Shown here one piece after another: positions 10,274 through 20,392 of a stretch of DNA of 64,000 nucleotides. The notes below the pieces were generated by a model. The model made no database searches. It was not told where the DNA came from and saw nothing but the letters and a program-made list of their open reading frames with translations. Source of the stretch: Bombyx mori (lineage: Eukaryota > Arthropoda > Insecta > Lepidoptera > Bombycidae); the NCBI RefSeq assembly GCF_030269925.1, contig NC_085135.1, positions 8,556,753 through 8,620,752 of the forward strand, read 5' to 3'. How positions within the stretch are numbered: position 1 is the first letter of the stretch; every line of letters begins with the position of its first letter. A program made the position numbers and the translations under genes.

Positions 10274-10815
10274 ATGGATAGGTGCCCTCAGTTAGACGGT
10301 TGCTCTTCTTCATCAGGGTTAGCGGGTGCTTCTGCATCTCAGGATAATTTTTTGCAATGTCCAAAATGTCCCCAAGTGAGGCTTTTTAAAGGAAATCGTG
10401 GTCTCAAAATACATATCAGTCGGAAACACCCAAAAATGATCACTTAATATCTCATTCCTGTAACCCTTCCTCAAATCATACCATAATTCGTCCTTCACAC
10501 CCTATAACTTCTCCGTCACAATCAGATAAACCTTTTTGGAAAAAAAAATCAGAATTAAAAAAGAACGTTCCAGTTCTTAAACGAATTCCCCGTGGTGCAA
10601 GGATTTCAGCATCACAATCGTTATCAAATTTGATGAAAAACGTTATAGTACAGAATTCTGTTTCGGCCTGGGAGCGTCTACTTCTTTTTCCATACAGAAT
10701 TTTACACATTAGGCCTAACAAAAATATTAAAACGACTATAATACAAACAATCAAAGATAATTGTAGTAATTACACATATATCTCTAGTGTGGTTTTAGTT
10801 AGCGTAGTGTGTTAA
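10274..10815 (+). pseudogene. Decayed zinc-finger/LINE-like coding fragment
   Basis: The first frame (10274-10447, 57 codons) has a C2H2 finger: CPKCPQ with a downstream GLKIHISRKH. It stops shortly after. The next frame is open from about 10438 to 10815 and contains RIPRGARISASQSL followed by SAWERLLLFPYRIL. A C2H2 finger followed by such a basic/SAW motif is, from memory, typical of the N-terminal part of some non-LTR retrotransposon proteins, so the two frames look like one protein split by a single shift near 10436. No reverse transcriptase follows. The family call is tentative, and a host-derived fragment cannot be excluded. Confidence 0.4.
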
Positions 10816-10972
10816 AACTGAATGATAGTTCCCACAGGTTTATACAGTTTATTTGTTCTTTTTAAACACAATAATAGTCAACACCACAAGAAGGAGTATA
10901 AGCACACGAGAAAGCAACAAAGCTGAAGTTAGATAGAAAATTATAGCTAATCGGAAGCAGCGTTATTTAGAG
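10816..10972. other. Intergenic DNA before the Jockey insertion
   Basis: Short AT-rich stretch with no recognisable feature. It ends at the 13-bp target duplication ACATATACGTCGC (10973-10985). Confidence 0.5.
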
Positions 10973-10985
10973 ACATATACGTCGC

Positions 10986-11388
10986 CCATTCCGATAGAGG
11001 CACCCGTCACGTGCGGACGTGCTCATCGTCCACTCGATCGCCCGGTCTTTGTTCGCCCGGCTTTTGTTAGCCCGGCCATTGTTCGCGCGGCCTGTGTTCG
11101 TGATACATCTGCCGACCAAGTGTGTTTCCTGGAAGCTTTTATTTGTTTTGTTTTAGTTATTTTTGTGTTCGTGGAACATTTGCCGACAAAGTGTTTTCCT
11201 GCAAGTATTTATTTGTTTTGCTTCTTTTTGTAATTTCTGTTTTGTTGTGCTTTTTCTTTGTCCTGTAGTAATCGCGCCGCATTGCCACCTGTGTTCAATA
11301 GAACCGCTCAGGTCCGAGAAGTTGGGGCCTCGCCGCAAGGCGAGTGTTTTCAAGACCCGGGGCCGCCCCACCTGGGTACTCAGCGATC
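10986..11388 (+). promoter_or_regulatory. Jockey copy A 5' UTR with tandem monomers
   Basis: GC-rich leader containing several GTTCGCCCGGC-like motifs (about 11035-11095). These are followed by two imperfect repeats of about 57 bp (about 11094-11150 and 11163-11219), both carrying TGCCGAC and ending TTATTTGTTTTG. Such monomers often form the internal promoter of LINEs. Promoter activity is inferred, not visible. Confidence 0.55.
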
Positions 11389-13011
11389 ATGGACGCTGTA
11401 TTCGTGGAATTCCTCCGACTTCATCACCCACAGCTCGCCTCAGAGTTTCTGGCTTTCAAGGCCAATCACACTGCGAGCTCTCTCGAAGACTCCGCCGTGC
11501 TCGCTGCTCCTGCGTCGCCTGTACCTGCGTGCAAAGCGTCTACATCGAGCACCGCAGCCTCCGTCGTGCCTGCCGTTCCCGCGTCGCCTATACTGGCGAG
11601 TAAAACTACTGCGTCGTCCGCCGTGGCCACCGTTCCAGCAGCGCGATCATCCGCGGCCTCCGTCGCGCCCTCCAAAACTCCTGCTTGTAGGTCACCTGCG
11701 CCCGCCTCCTCGTCCTCCGACTCTGACTCGGAGATGGAGGTCGACCTCGCCCCCGCCTCATCGACGGATGGATTCACCCTGGTACAAAAGGGTAAGAAGC
11801 GTGCCGCGGAGTCTCGAGCTCTCGCGGCCGCTAAAATTAGCAAAGCCGCGAACGCGTCGCGCCCCCGCCCTCAGACTCCCGTTGCGCCTCCAGCCCGTGC
11901 CACTCCGTCGCCGCGACCGGTGGCGCAATCTAAAACTCAGACCCCTCCCCCGGTTATCCTTCAAGAGAAGGCAGCTTGGGACCGAGTTTCCCTGGCCCTT
12001 AAGGCCAAAAATATTAATTTTGCCAGCGCCCGTAATCTCGCCAACGGGATTCAAATAAAAGTAACGACACCCGACGACCATAGGGCCCTCTCAAGTTACC
12101 TCCGAAAGGAGCGTATAAGTTTCCACACTTATACGCTCCAGGAGGAGCGCGAACTCCGCGTTGTCATACGTGGAATCCCGAAGGAGCTAGATGCCGATCT
12201 CGTCAAGGCAGATCTGATAGAACAAGGCCTACCAGTAAATTCCGTGCACCGCATGCACACCGGCCGCGGTAGGGAGCCATACAATATGGTTTTAGTCGCC
12301 CTCCAGCCTACCCCCGAGGGTAAGCAAATTTTTAACATTCGGACTGTCTGTAGGCTCTCCGGTATTGCCGTCGAAGTCCCCCATAAAAAAGGCACTCCTA
12401 GTCAGTGCCATAACTGCCAACTGTACGGGCACTCTTCCCGTAACTGTCACGCGCGCCCCCGATGTGTTAAGTGTTTGGGCGATCACGCCACGGCCCTCTG
12501 CGCTCGCGACCAAAAAACCGCGACGGAACCGCCTAGCTGTGTCCTGTGCCGAACACAAGGTCACCCCGCGAACTACCGTGGATGCCCCCGAGCTCCAAAA
12601 ATAAATCGCCGCGTCGCCCGTCAAAACCGCCTCCGAGCTTCCGGCCCAGACATCAAAGCCACGGTACCCTCTGTGCCGAAGGCTAAGCCTGCTTTCGTGC
12701 CGGCGTCGGTGCCCAGCGTCTCGGCTTGGGCTAAACCATTGCCGTACACGAACACGGCTACAACTCTCTCCCCCGCGACTCGTCCCACCCCCGCGATACG
12801 TCCCTCCCCCGCGACCTGCCCTCCGACCGCGTCCGAAAATCTCGCTCTAGCGATCGACTTTTTCCAGTCGATCAACTTTGAGCGTGTTAACGCTTTGGGT
12901 GACGCCATTCGCGCCGCCTCCACTGCACAACATTTCATCGCCGTTGTGCAAGAATACGCTGACGTATACGCGTCGTTAAATACGTACGTCCTCCCCTCAC
13001 TCCGCCGGTAA
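11389..13011 (+). CDS. Jockey copy A ORF1, gag-like RNA-binding protein
   Basis: A 540-residue nucleic-acid-binding protein that packages the element RNA for target-primed reverse transcription. The start is the ATG at 11389 (MDAVFVEFLRLHHP). The frame is open upstream to 11344, but only a GTG is available there. Residues 40-220 are low complexity, rich in Ala, Ser and Pro. A PRE_C2HC-type domain starts near 256 (LRVVIRGIPKELDADLV). Three zinc knuckles follow: CHNCQLYGHSSRNC at 340, CVKCLGDHATALC at 359 and CVLCRTQGHPANYRGC at 384. This arrangement is characteristic of Jockey gag proteins. Its stop lies three bases before the ORF2 ATG, in the same reading frame. Confidence 0.9.
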   Translation: MDAVFVEFLRLHHPQLASEFLAFKANHTASSLEDSAVLAAPASPVPACKASTSSTAASVVPAVPASPILASKTTASSAVATVPAARSSAASVAPSKTPACRSPAPASSSSDSDSEMEVDLAPASSTDGFTLVQKGKKRAAESRALAAAKISKAANASRPRPQTPVAPPARATPSPRPVAQSKTQTPPPVILQEKAAWDRVSLALKAKNINFASARNLANGIQIKVTTPDDHRALSSYLRKERISFHTYTLQEERELRVVIRGIPKELDADLVKADLIEQGLPVNSVHRMHTGRGREPYNMVLVALQPTPEGKQIFNIRTVCRLSGIAVEVPHKKGTPSQCHNCQLYGHSSRNCHARPRCVKCLGDHATALCARDQKTATEPPSCVLCRTQGHPANYRGCPRAPKINRRVARQNRLRASGPDIKATVPSVPKAKPAFVPASVPSVSAWAKPLPYTNTATTLSPATRPTPAIRPSPATCPPTASENLALAIDFFQSINFERVNALGDAIRAASTAQHFIAVVQEYADVYASLNTYVLPSLRR

Positions 13012-13014
13012 TCA

Positions 13015-15897
13015 ATGGCGTACATTAGTAGAATAAAACCCTTATCCGTAACAATAGGATTTTTTAACGCTTACGGTCTCGCAAATCAACGTGATCAGGT
13101 TTGTGATTTTTTGCGTGACCATCAAATTGACATTTTCTTAGTGCAGGAGACCCTACTTAAGCCCGCGCGCCGTGACCCTAAAATCGCGAACTATAACATG
13201 GTCAGGAACGACAGGCTCTCTGCCCGTGGTGGTGGTACCGTTATTTACTATAGAAGAGCCCTGCATTGCGTCCCGCTCGATCCTCCCGCGCTCGCTAATA
13301 TCGAAGCATCAGTGTGCCGAATCTCACTGACGGGACACGCGCCGATCGTTATCGCGTCCGTTTATCTTCCACCGGATAAGATCGTTCTAAGCAGTGATAT
13401 TGAGGCGCTGCTCGGTATGGGGAGCTCTGTCATTCTGGCGGGCGACCTAAATTGTAAACACATCAGGTGGAACTCACACACCACAACCCCGAATGGCAGG
13501 CGGCTTGACGCGTTAGTCGATGATCTCGCCTTCGATATCGTCGCTCCGTTAACCCCGACTCACTACCCGCTAAATATCGCGCATTGCCCGGATATACTCG
13601 ACATAGCGTTATTAAAAAACGTAACTCTGCGCTTACACTCGATCGAAGTAGTTTCAGAGTTAGATTCAGACCACCGTCCCGTCGTCATGAAGCTCGGTCG
13701 CGCTCCCGATTCCGTTCCCGTCACGAGGACTGTGGTGGATTGGCACACGCTGGGCATCAGCCTGGCTGAATCTGATCCACCATCGCTCCCGTTTAACCCG
13801 GACTCTACCCCGTCTCCTCAGGATACCGCTGAAGCCATAGACATCTTAACATCACACATCACCTCGACATTAGATAGGTCATCGAAACAAGTTGTAGCGG
13901 AGGACTTCCTTCACCGCTTCAAATTGTCCGACGATATTAGGGAACTCGTTAGAGCTAAGAACGCCTCGATACGCGCCTACGACAGGTATCCTACCGCGGA
14001 AAATCGTATTCGAATGCGTGCCCTACAACGCGACGTAAAGTCTCGCATCGCCGAAGTCCGAGATGCCAGATGGTCTGATTTCTTAGAAGGACTCGCGCCC
14101 TCCCAAAGGTCTTACTACCGCTTAGCTCGTACTCTCAAATCGGATACGGTAGTAACTATGCCCCCCCTTGTAGGCCCCTCAGGCCGACTCGCGGCCTTTG
14201 ATGATGACGAAAAAGCAGAGCTGCTGGCCGATACATTGCAAACCCAGTGCACGCCCAGCACTCAATCCGTGGACCCTGTTCATGTAGAATTTGTAGACAG
14301 TGAGGTAGAACGCAGAGCCTCCTTGCCACCCTCGGATGCGTTACCACCCGTCACCCCGATGGAAGTTAAAGACTTGATCAAAGACCTACGTCCTCGCAAG
14401 GCTCCCGGTTCCGACGGTATATCTAACCGCGTTATTAAACTTCTACCCGTCCAACTCATCGTGATGTTGGCATCTATTTTCAATGCCGCTATGGCGAACT
14501 GTATCTTTCCCGCGGTGTGGAAAGAAGCGGACGTTATCGGCATACATAAACCCGGTAAACCAAAAAATCATCCGACGAGCTACCGCCCGATTAGCCTCCT
14601 CATGTCTCTAGGCAAACTGTATGAGCGTCTGCTCTACAAGCGCCTCAGAGATTTCGTCTCATCCAAGGGCATTCTCATCGATGAACAATTCGGATTCCGT
14701 ACAAATCACTCATGCGTTCAACAGGCGCACCGCCTCACGGAGCACATTCTTGTGGGGCTTAATCGACCAAAACCGTTATACACGGGAGCTCTCTTCTTCG
14801 ACGTCGCAAAAGCGTTCGACAAAGTCTGGCACAATGGTTTGATTTTCAAACTATTCAACATGGGCGTGCCGGATAGTCTCGTGCTCATCATACGGGACTT
14901 CTTGTCGAACCGCTCTTTTCGATATCGAGTCGAGGGAACCCGCTCCTCCCCACGACCTCTCACAGCTGGAGTCCCGCAAGGCTCTGTCCTCTCACCCCTC
15001 CTATTTAGCTTATTCGTCAACGATATTCCCCGGTCGCCGCCGACCCATTTAGCTTTATTCGCCGACGACACGACTGTTTACTATTCTAGTAGAAATAAGT
15101 CCCTAATCGCGAAGAAGCTTCAGAGCGCAGCCCTAGCCCTAGGACAGTGGTTCCGAAAATGGCGCATAGACATCAACCCAGCGAAAAGTACTGCGGTGCT
15201 ATTTCAGAGGGGAAGCTCCACACGGATTTCCTCCCGGATTAGGAGGAGGAATCTCACACCCCCGATTACTCTCTTTAGACAACCCATACCCTGGGCCAGG
15301 AAGGTCAAGTACCTGGGCGTTACCCTGGATGCATCGATGACATTCCGCCCGCATATAAAATCAGTCCGTGACCGTGCCGCGTTTATTCTCGGTAGACTCT
15401 ACCCCATGATCTGTAAGCGGAGTAAAATGTCCCTTCGGAACAAGGTGACACTTTACAAAACTTGCATAAGGCCCGTCATGACTTACGCGAGTGTGGTGTT
15501 CGCTCACGCGGCCCGCACACACATAGACACCCTCCAATCCCTACAATCCCGCTTTTGCAGGTTAGCTGTCGGCGCTCCGTGGTTCGTGAGGAACGTTGAC
15601 CTACACGACGACCTGGGCCTCGAATCAATTCGGAAATACATGAAGTCAGCGTCGGAACGATACTTCGATAAGGCTATGCGTCATGATAATCGCCTTATCG
15701 TTGCCGCCGCTGACTACTCTCCGAATCCTGATCATGCAGGAGCCAGTCACCGTCGACGCCCTAGACACGTCCTTACGGATCCATCAGATCCAATAACCTT
15801 TGCATTAGATGCCTTCAGCTCTAATACTAGGGGCAGGCTTAGGGACCCCGGTAACCGTACTCGTCGAACTCGACAAAGAGGTCGACGTGCAACCTAA
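13015..15897 (+). CDS. Jockey copy A ORF2, endonuclease-reverse transcriptase
   Basis: A 960-residue protein that nicks the target DNA and copies the element RNA at the nick. The N-terminal AP-like endonuclease (about residues 1-230) shows FLVQETLL, AGDLNCKHIRWNS and the diagnostic SDHRPV near 218. The reverse transcriptase spans about 440-760, with KAPGSDGIS near 459, AGVPQGSVLSPLLF and the catalytic FADD at 681-684. There is no C-terminal RNase H or zinc knuckle, as expected for Jockey. The ATG follows the ORF1 stop as TAATCAATG, suggesting termination-reinitiation. A second copy with a broken ORF2 lies at 56344-59226. Confidence 0.93.
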   Translation: MAYISRIKPLSVTIGFFNAYGLANQRDQVCDFLRDHQIDIFLVQETLLKPARRDPKIANYNMVRNDRLSARGGGTVIYYRRALHCVPLDPPALANIEASVCRISLTGHAPIVIASVYLPPDKIVLSSDIEALLGMGSSVILAGDLNCKHIRWNSHTTTPNGRRLDALVDDLAFDIVAPLTPTHYPLNIAHCPDILDIALLKNVTLRLHSIEVVSELDSDHRPVVMKLGRAPDSVPVTRTVVDWHTLGISLAESDPPSLPFNPDSTPSPQDTAEAIDILTSHITSTLDRSSKQVVAEDFLHRFKLSDDIRELVRAKNASIRAYDRYPTAENRIRMRALQRDVKSRIAEVRDARWSDFLEGLAPSQRSYYRLARTLKSDTVVTMPPLVGPSGRLAAFDDDEKAELLADTLQTQCTPSTQSVDPVHVEFVDSEVERRASLPPSDALPPVTPMEVKDLIKDLRPRKAPGSDGISNRVIKLLPVQLIVMLASIFNAAMANCIFPAVWKEADVIGIHKPGKPKNHPTSYRPISLLMSLGKLYERLLYKRLRDFVSSKGILIDEQFGFRTNHSCVQQAHRLTEHILVGLNRPKPLYTGALFFDVAKAFDKVWHNGLIFKLFNMGVPDSLVLIIRDFLSNRSFRYRVEGTRSSPRPLTAGVPQGSVLSPLLFSLFVNDIPRSPPTHLALFADDTTVYYSSRNKSLIAKKLQSAALALGQWFRKWRIDINPAKSTAVLFQRGSSTRISSRIRRRNLTPPITLFRQPIPWARKVKYLGVTLDASMTFRPHIKSVRDRAAFILGRLYPMICKRSKMSLRNKVTLYKTCIRPVMTYASVVFAHAARTHIDTLQSLQSRFCRLAVGAPWFVRNVDLHDDLGLESIRKYMKSASERYFDKAMRHDNRLIVAAADYSPNPDHAGASHRRRPRHVLTDPSDPITFALDAFSSNTRGRLRDPGNRTRRTRQRGRRAT

Positions 15898-16122
15898 CCC
15901 ATGCATCAGCCCGCTGAGTTTCTCGCCGGATCTTCTCAGCGGGTCGCGATTCCGATCCGGTAGTAGATTCATTCGCGAAACAATTGCTCTTGAGTTGTTA
16001 GGTCTCCTTCGGAGGCGCTCGGGCAGTTGTTAGCAAATCCCACCCCTCTTGGCTGAGCCTTTGCTCGCCCACCTGTCCTGGTGAAACTGGAAAGGCCTTC
16101 GGGCCACCAGTAAACTTTCAAT

Positions 16123-16152
<30 letters not shown>
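15898..16152 (+). other. Jockey copy A 3' UTR and poly(A) tail
   Basis: About 228 bp of 3' UTR, then A from 16126. The same 3' UTR recurs before the tail of copy B (59227-59479), apart from a few differences such as a TTGT duplication near 59329. Confidence 0.85.
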
Positions 16153-16153
<1 letters not shown>

Positions 16154-16165
16154 CATATACGTCGC

Positions 16166-16735
16166 GCGTGTCCGTAGTGGCGAGCCACGGAATAGATAAA
16201 TAAGGTTGGAATGGTAATGTAGGCGGGGCAAGCGTGCCACAGTTATGATTATACAAACATAACTCGACCGATTCTTTCATTCACCGCGTTTAGTGCGCTT
16301 CGGACTACTTTGGCGAACAGATCTCCGAATTATAGTGCCGTGTTGTGCAATTATAACTTGTACAACAAAAAATCAGACCTCAAGTATAGAGCGAGGAGGT
16401 ATATCTTTCGATCGGTAAGTCGAAATTACCATTTAATTACAATATTATTTGTCTAAAACATAAAAATATACTGAGCATTATGAAATTCCAAACATTAATA
16501 ATATTATTGCAGCAAGTTATAAATAGCATACATTGCGCGATGTGTACTCGCCCAATGAACGCAATGACCCAGTCAGCTTCCAATGTACTACATGCATTGC
16601 GTTCTCTACACTTCAATCTTTGTAATTTCGGCCTTTGCCCTGATTGGCCGTGGTGCATTTTGTCGATAGTGAGGTGACCATGTGGTGAAATAAAATCATC
16701 GACAGAATTCTCGACTATATTTACATTTGAAATTT
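16166..16735. other. Intergenic DNA between two LINEs
   Basis: No gene seen. A 26-bp segment (16186-16211, CACGGAATAGATAAATAAGG and the next six bases) recurs in inverted orientation at 22551-22576. Confidence 0.5.
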
Positions 16736-16751
16736 TTATTTTTTTTTTTGT

Positions 16752-17210
16752 CAGGAGGAAATCGCCGGACTTCCGCCCTTCACTGGGGATGGAGGGCGGG
16801 GCATGTCGGAGTCGAACCGACTAAAACCTCCTGTCTCTCAACAACCAACGTCCAAACCTCGCATGAGACAAAACTCATGAAAAGGCAAGTGGGGGAAAGT
16901 GAAGCGTTTAGTGCGGAGCACATCTCTCCCATCACCCTCCCCCTCGGGACGCCGGACTGGCGGTCGTCGGCGCCACGACCACCAGCCCTCTCGGTCGGCA
17001 GGCTATCCGAAGCCCGCCTAGATGGCACCGATTAGAATGGTCTATCCTACGGAATACCCCGCTGGGTCAGAACCAGCGTGGGTTGAGGATAGCCGGCCTT
17101 CCATCACCCGGATGCTCATGCATAAAACGCGTGCAGAGCAGCTTGCACGTCGTCTTCTTAGGCCCCCTTCGCCGGTCCCCAGGCCGGCATGTGAGGGAGA
17201 CCCGAAACAC
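16752..17210 (-). other. R1 copy A 3' UTR
   Basis: GC-rich untranslated tail. It shares the motif CCAGCGGGGTATTCCG with the 3' UTR of copy B. About 60 nt from its end it carries TCGGTTCGACTCCGA (minus strand), which contains a tRNA B-box-like core and can form a short stem. Frames on the opposite strand (for example 17022-17684) are shadows. Confidence 0.7.
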
Positions 17211-20200
17211 TTAGGGGGCCAGGGCTTGGGCGAGATCCGCCTCCCTGGCCCCCGCTCGACGGCGGCGGGTCTGTGCGTCTCTCACGCGCCCCGCCGCCTC
17301 CTTCTGCGAGATGGTGCACTTGCAGAAGTCGAGCATCGCCTTCCACGACTCGTCGTCACCGAGCATCGATGCCACAACACTCGGCAACGACAAGTCGTTT
17401 CCTATTTTTGCGACGAGGACACGGCGCCACCCCTCCCATGCGGGGCAGGCGACGAGCGTGTGTTCCGCCGTGTCCAAGTCGCAACCACAATGGTGGCACT
17501 CTGCCGTCAGCTCGGCTCCGATCCGGTGCAGGAACTCACCGAAGCAACCATGCCCAGTGAGCACCTGCGTGAGCCGGAAAGTGAGGCGTCCTCTGTCACG
17601 ATTCACCCAGTTCACAAGAACCGGGCGAATCGCCTCGACGGTCCTACGACCAGCCGAAGGATCGGCCAGCCGTCTGGACCATGACTCCAGCACGGACCGC
17701 CGAGATTGGGCCCTCCGCGCTCTGACCACACTGGGGCTGGGACGTGCCATGCCCCGGGCACGAAGGTCAGCCCGCCACTGATAGTCAGCGGCGAGCGCCT
17801 CCGCCTCCAGGACCCAAGGCTGCGTCCCAGCCAGTACACACGCCGCCTCGAAGGAGATGGTGCGATAGCCACGGATGACCCTGACCGCGATGGTGCGTTG
17901 CGGCCGTTGCAGCAGCTTCGCTACCCCCACGGCCAGGGACTGGCCCCACACGGGCGCCCCGTATAGGGCCATTGATCGCACCACCCCCGTATAGAGACGG
18001 CGCGTCACCTGGTCAGGCCCCCCCACGTTGGGCAGAAGCCGGCTTAACGCGCCGGCCACCCCCAACAAACGAGGGACCAGGTTCTGAAAGTGAGCACGGA
18101 AGGTCCAACGACTGTCCAGAATGAGGCCGAGGTACTTCAACTGCACCCCGACCTCGATACGGACGCCTCCAACCATGATATGGGCATCGACAGGTGGCAC
18201 TCTCCGGGGCCTGTGGAACCACATGGCCTCGGATTTACTGAGCGCCACGTCGAGGCCCAGTCTCCTGATTTTGCCGACGACATGCGCCACCCCAGCGGTG
18301 ACAAGACGAGCAGACTCAACAAAACTCCCCCCCCGGGCCACGACCAGCGTGTCATCTGCGTAACAGATTACGCTTAGGCCCGGGAGGAGGGCACCCCTCA
18401 GTACCCAGTCATACCCGATATTCCACAAAAGGGGGCCGAGCACCGACCCCTGTGGAACACCGCGCACGACCGGGAACCTGTGCACGATCCCACCGTGTCC
18501 GGTACACGTGACCGATCTGTCCTCCAAGTAGGAACCCACCAGTCGGCGAAGGTAGAGAGGCACTCCGTGTCTTTCCAGTGCCCCCCCATCACGGACCAGG
18601 GCAGGGTGTTAAACGCATTGGCGATGTCGAGCGACACCGCCAAGGCCACCCCACCCCTGGAGACGGCTTCTTCCGAGAGAGCCCGTACGCGAAGGATCGC
18701 GTCCACCGTTGAGCGGCCCTCTCGAAAGCCATACTGCTCCGCCGACAGATCGGGTCCCACCCCGACCAGATGCTGAATGATGCGGGCCGCCAGAATGCGT
18801 TCCAGCAGCTTGCCCACCTCATCCAGCAACACGATGGGACGGTACCCGGCGGCAGTATCCGCCGGGCGCCCCTCCTTTCTCAACAGCACGAGTCTGCCCG
18901 TCCTCCACGATGAAGGAAACCGTCCCGACTCGAGGCAGGAGTTGTAAAGCCTCAAGAGTCGGTCTCCCAGGGCACCAAGAGCCAAGGCCCAAACCCGGCC
19001 ATGCACGCCGTCCGGGCCGGGCGCAGTGTCCTTCGCGCACATTTTACGCACGGCCACATGGAGCTCCGCCCCCGTTATGTGGGGCACCTCAGCAGGGGTG
19101 TCGCCGCCGTTTTCCGACGGGACGTCCATAGCGGGAGCGACAAATCCCTCCCGCTCCTGCGGGAACAGCGCCGAGACGATGTCCCGCAACTGCTGAGGCT
19201 GGAGACGCTCCGTGATTGGGGGGGCCCATGGGCGCATTTTATTGCGCACCATATGATAGGGTCGCCCCCACGGATCCTCATCCAGCGTCTCCAAGAGACC
19301 CTCCATGTGTTGGTTCTTGGCTCTTCTGATGGCCAGCTGCAAAGCCCTCTGCGCGACGCGAAATGTGCCGTACAGCCGGGCCTCCACCACCGCGAACGCA
19401 ACCGGATCGTTGCGCCGCGGCAAGCGACGGCGGCGATGCCTGGCGCACTCGCGCCTCGCCCGAACGCACTCCACGCGGAGCTGCGCGATTTCGGGCGACC
19501 ACCAGTACACCTGGCGATTGGGAGGCCGAGGGCTGATCCGGGGCATCGATACGTCGCAGATGCGTCGCATCGTGTCCCGGAACCACCCCGCTTCGCCCTC
19601 GACCTCAACCGGATATGGACGCATGGGCGTCCACGCCGCCACCGTAGAGGCTTCCATCAGTAGCGCCTTATTCAGGCGCTTCAATGCCCACCTGGGGAAT
19701 GACCGGGGCGCACCATGTGGGTAGTCCCCGTGGGCGTCCGCGACTGCGGAGCGGGCGAAGAGATCAAACCGAATATATCGGTGATCTGACAGCGTCTCCG
19801 CCCCCTCCAAAACCCTCCAGTCGCGGATACGGCGCGCGATGGCCGGGCTCGCAAAAGTAACGTCCACAATGAACTCGCCCTGCCACCGCACGCACGTCGC
19901 AACCGACCCTCTATTCAACAAACAGAGGCCGGCCGCGTTCGCCCACCTCTCCAGTAGCCTACCCCGAGCGTCCGAGCGGGGGGAGCCCCATGCGACAGAC
20001 TTCGCATTGAGGTCCCCCACGAGAATCACTGGGCGAGGAGCGAGGCGGCGAGCAATCGCCCCGATCCTGCCCAGGAAATGCCCGAACTCGACGGTAGGCC
20101 TGTTCGGAGAGAAGTATGCGCCGATCACGACGGTCCCTTCCAGCTGCACTGCGACGAACCCTTGGCCCCTGGTCACCATCGCCAGGGGGGGGATCGCCGC

Positions 20201-20392
20201 GTCTCTTCTTATGACTATGGCCGCCAGGCCGCCATCGTCCCCAAACCAGCAATCATTTGCCGGGGGAACGAAGTACGGCTCGGCGACCACAGCCACATCT
20301 ATTGACCACTCCGCCATGCTCTGAGACAGCATGTCCTGAGCTCTGGCGGAGTGGTTCAGGTTTCCTTGGAGGAAGCGATAGGTGCGGTCCAT
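17211..20392 (-). pseudogene. R1 copy A ORF2, frameshifted endonuclease-reverse transcriptase
   Basis: Encodes an AP-like endonuclease and reverse transcriptase for target-primed insertion. The 20392-18398 frame holds the endonuclease (VVAEPYFVP, VGDLNAKSVAWGSP, LSDHRYIRF) and the first half of the reverse transcriptase (GPDGVHGRVW, EQYGFREGRSTVD). Just after NTLPWSVMGG the frame is lost at a run of seven C (plus strand 18581-18587). It continues in the next frame (from about 18580 to 17211) with GVPQGSVLGPLLWN, the catalytic CYADDTLVV and the C-terminal CHHCGCDLDTAEHTLVAC, a CCHC motif typical of R1-clade ORF2. Apart from that shift the protein is complete. A homopolymer sequencing error would be an alternative to real decay. 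Confidence 0.85.

Larger units (their letters stand above)
10973..16165 (+). mobile_element. Full-length Jockey-clade LINE, BMC1-like (copy A)
   Basis: Bounded by a perfect 13-bp duplication ACATATACGTCGC (10973-10985 and 16153-16165). The element proper is 10986-16152: a 5' UTR, two open frames, a short 3' UTR and a terminal run of about 27 A. Both frames are uninterrupted. The layout (gag-like ORF1 with zinc knuckles, ORF2 with APE endonuclease plus reverse transcriptase, no RNase H) is that of the Jockey clade. BMC1 is the abundant silkworm LINE of this size; the exact name needs a database match. Confidence 0.93.

Noticed and set aside
11258..12058. 266-codon Pro/Arg-rich frame
   Set aside because: Shifted-frame shadow of Jockey ORF1; the real frame has zinc knuckles.
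17022..17684. 220-codon plus-strand frame
   Set aside because: Antisense shadow of the GC-rich R1 ORF2 and its 3' UTR; no domain.
19001..19663. Plus-strand frame of 220 codons
   Set aside because: Antisense to the R1 copy A reverse transcriptase, which has catalytic motifs on the minus strand.
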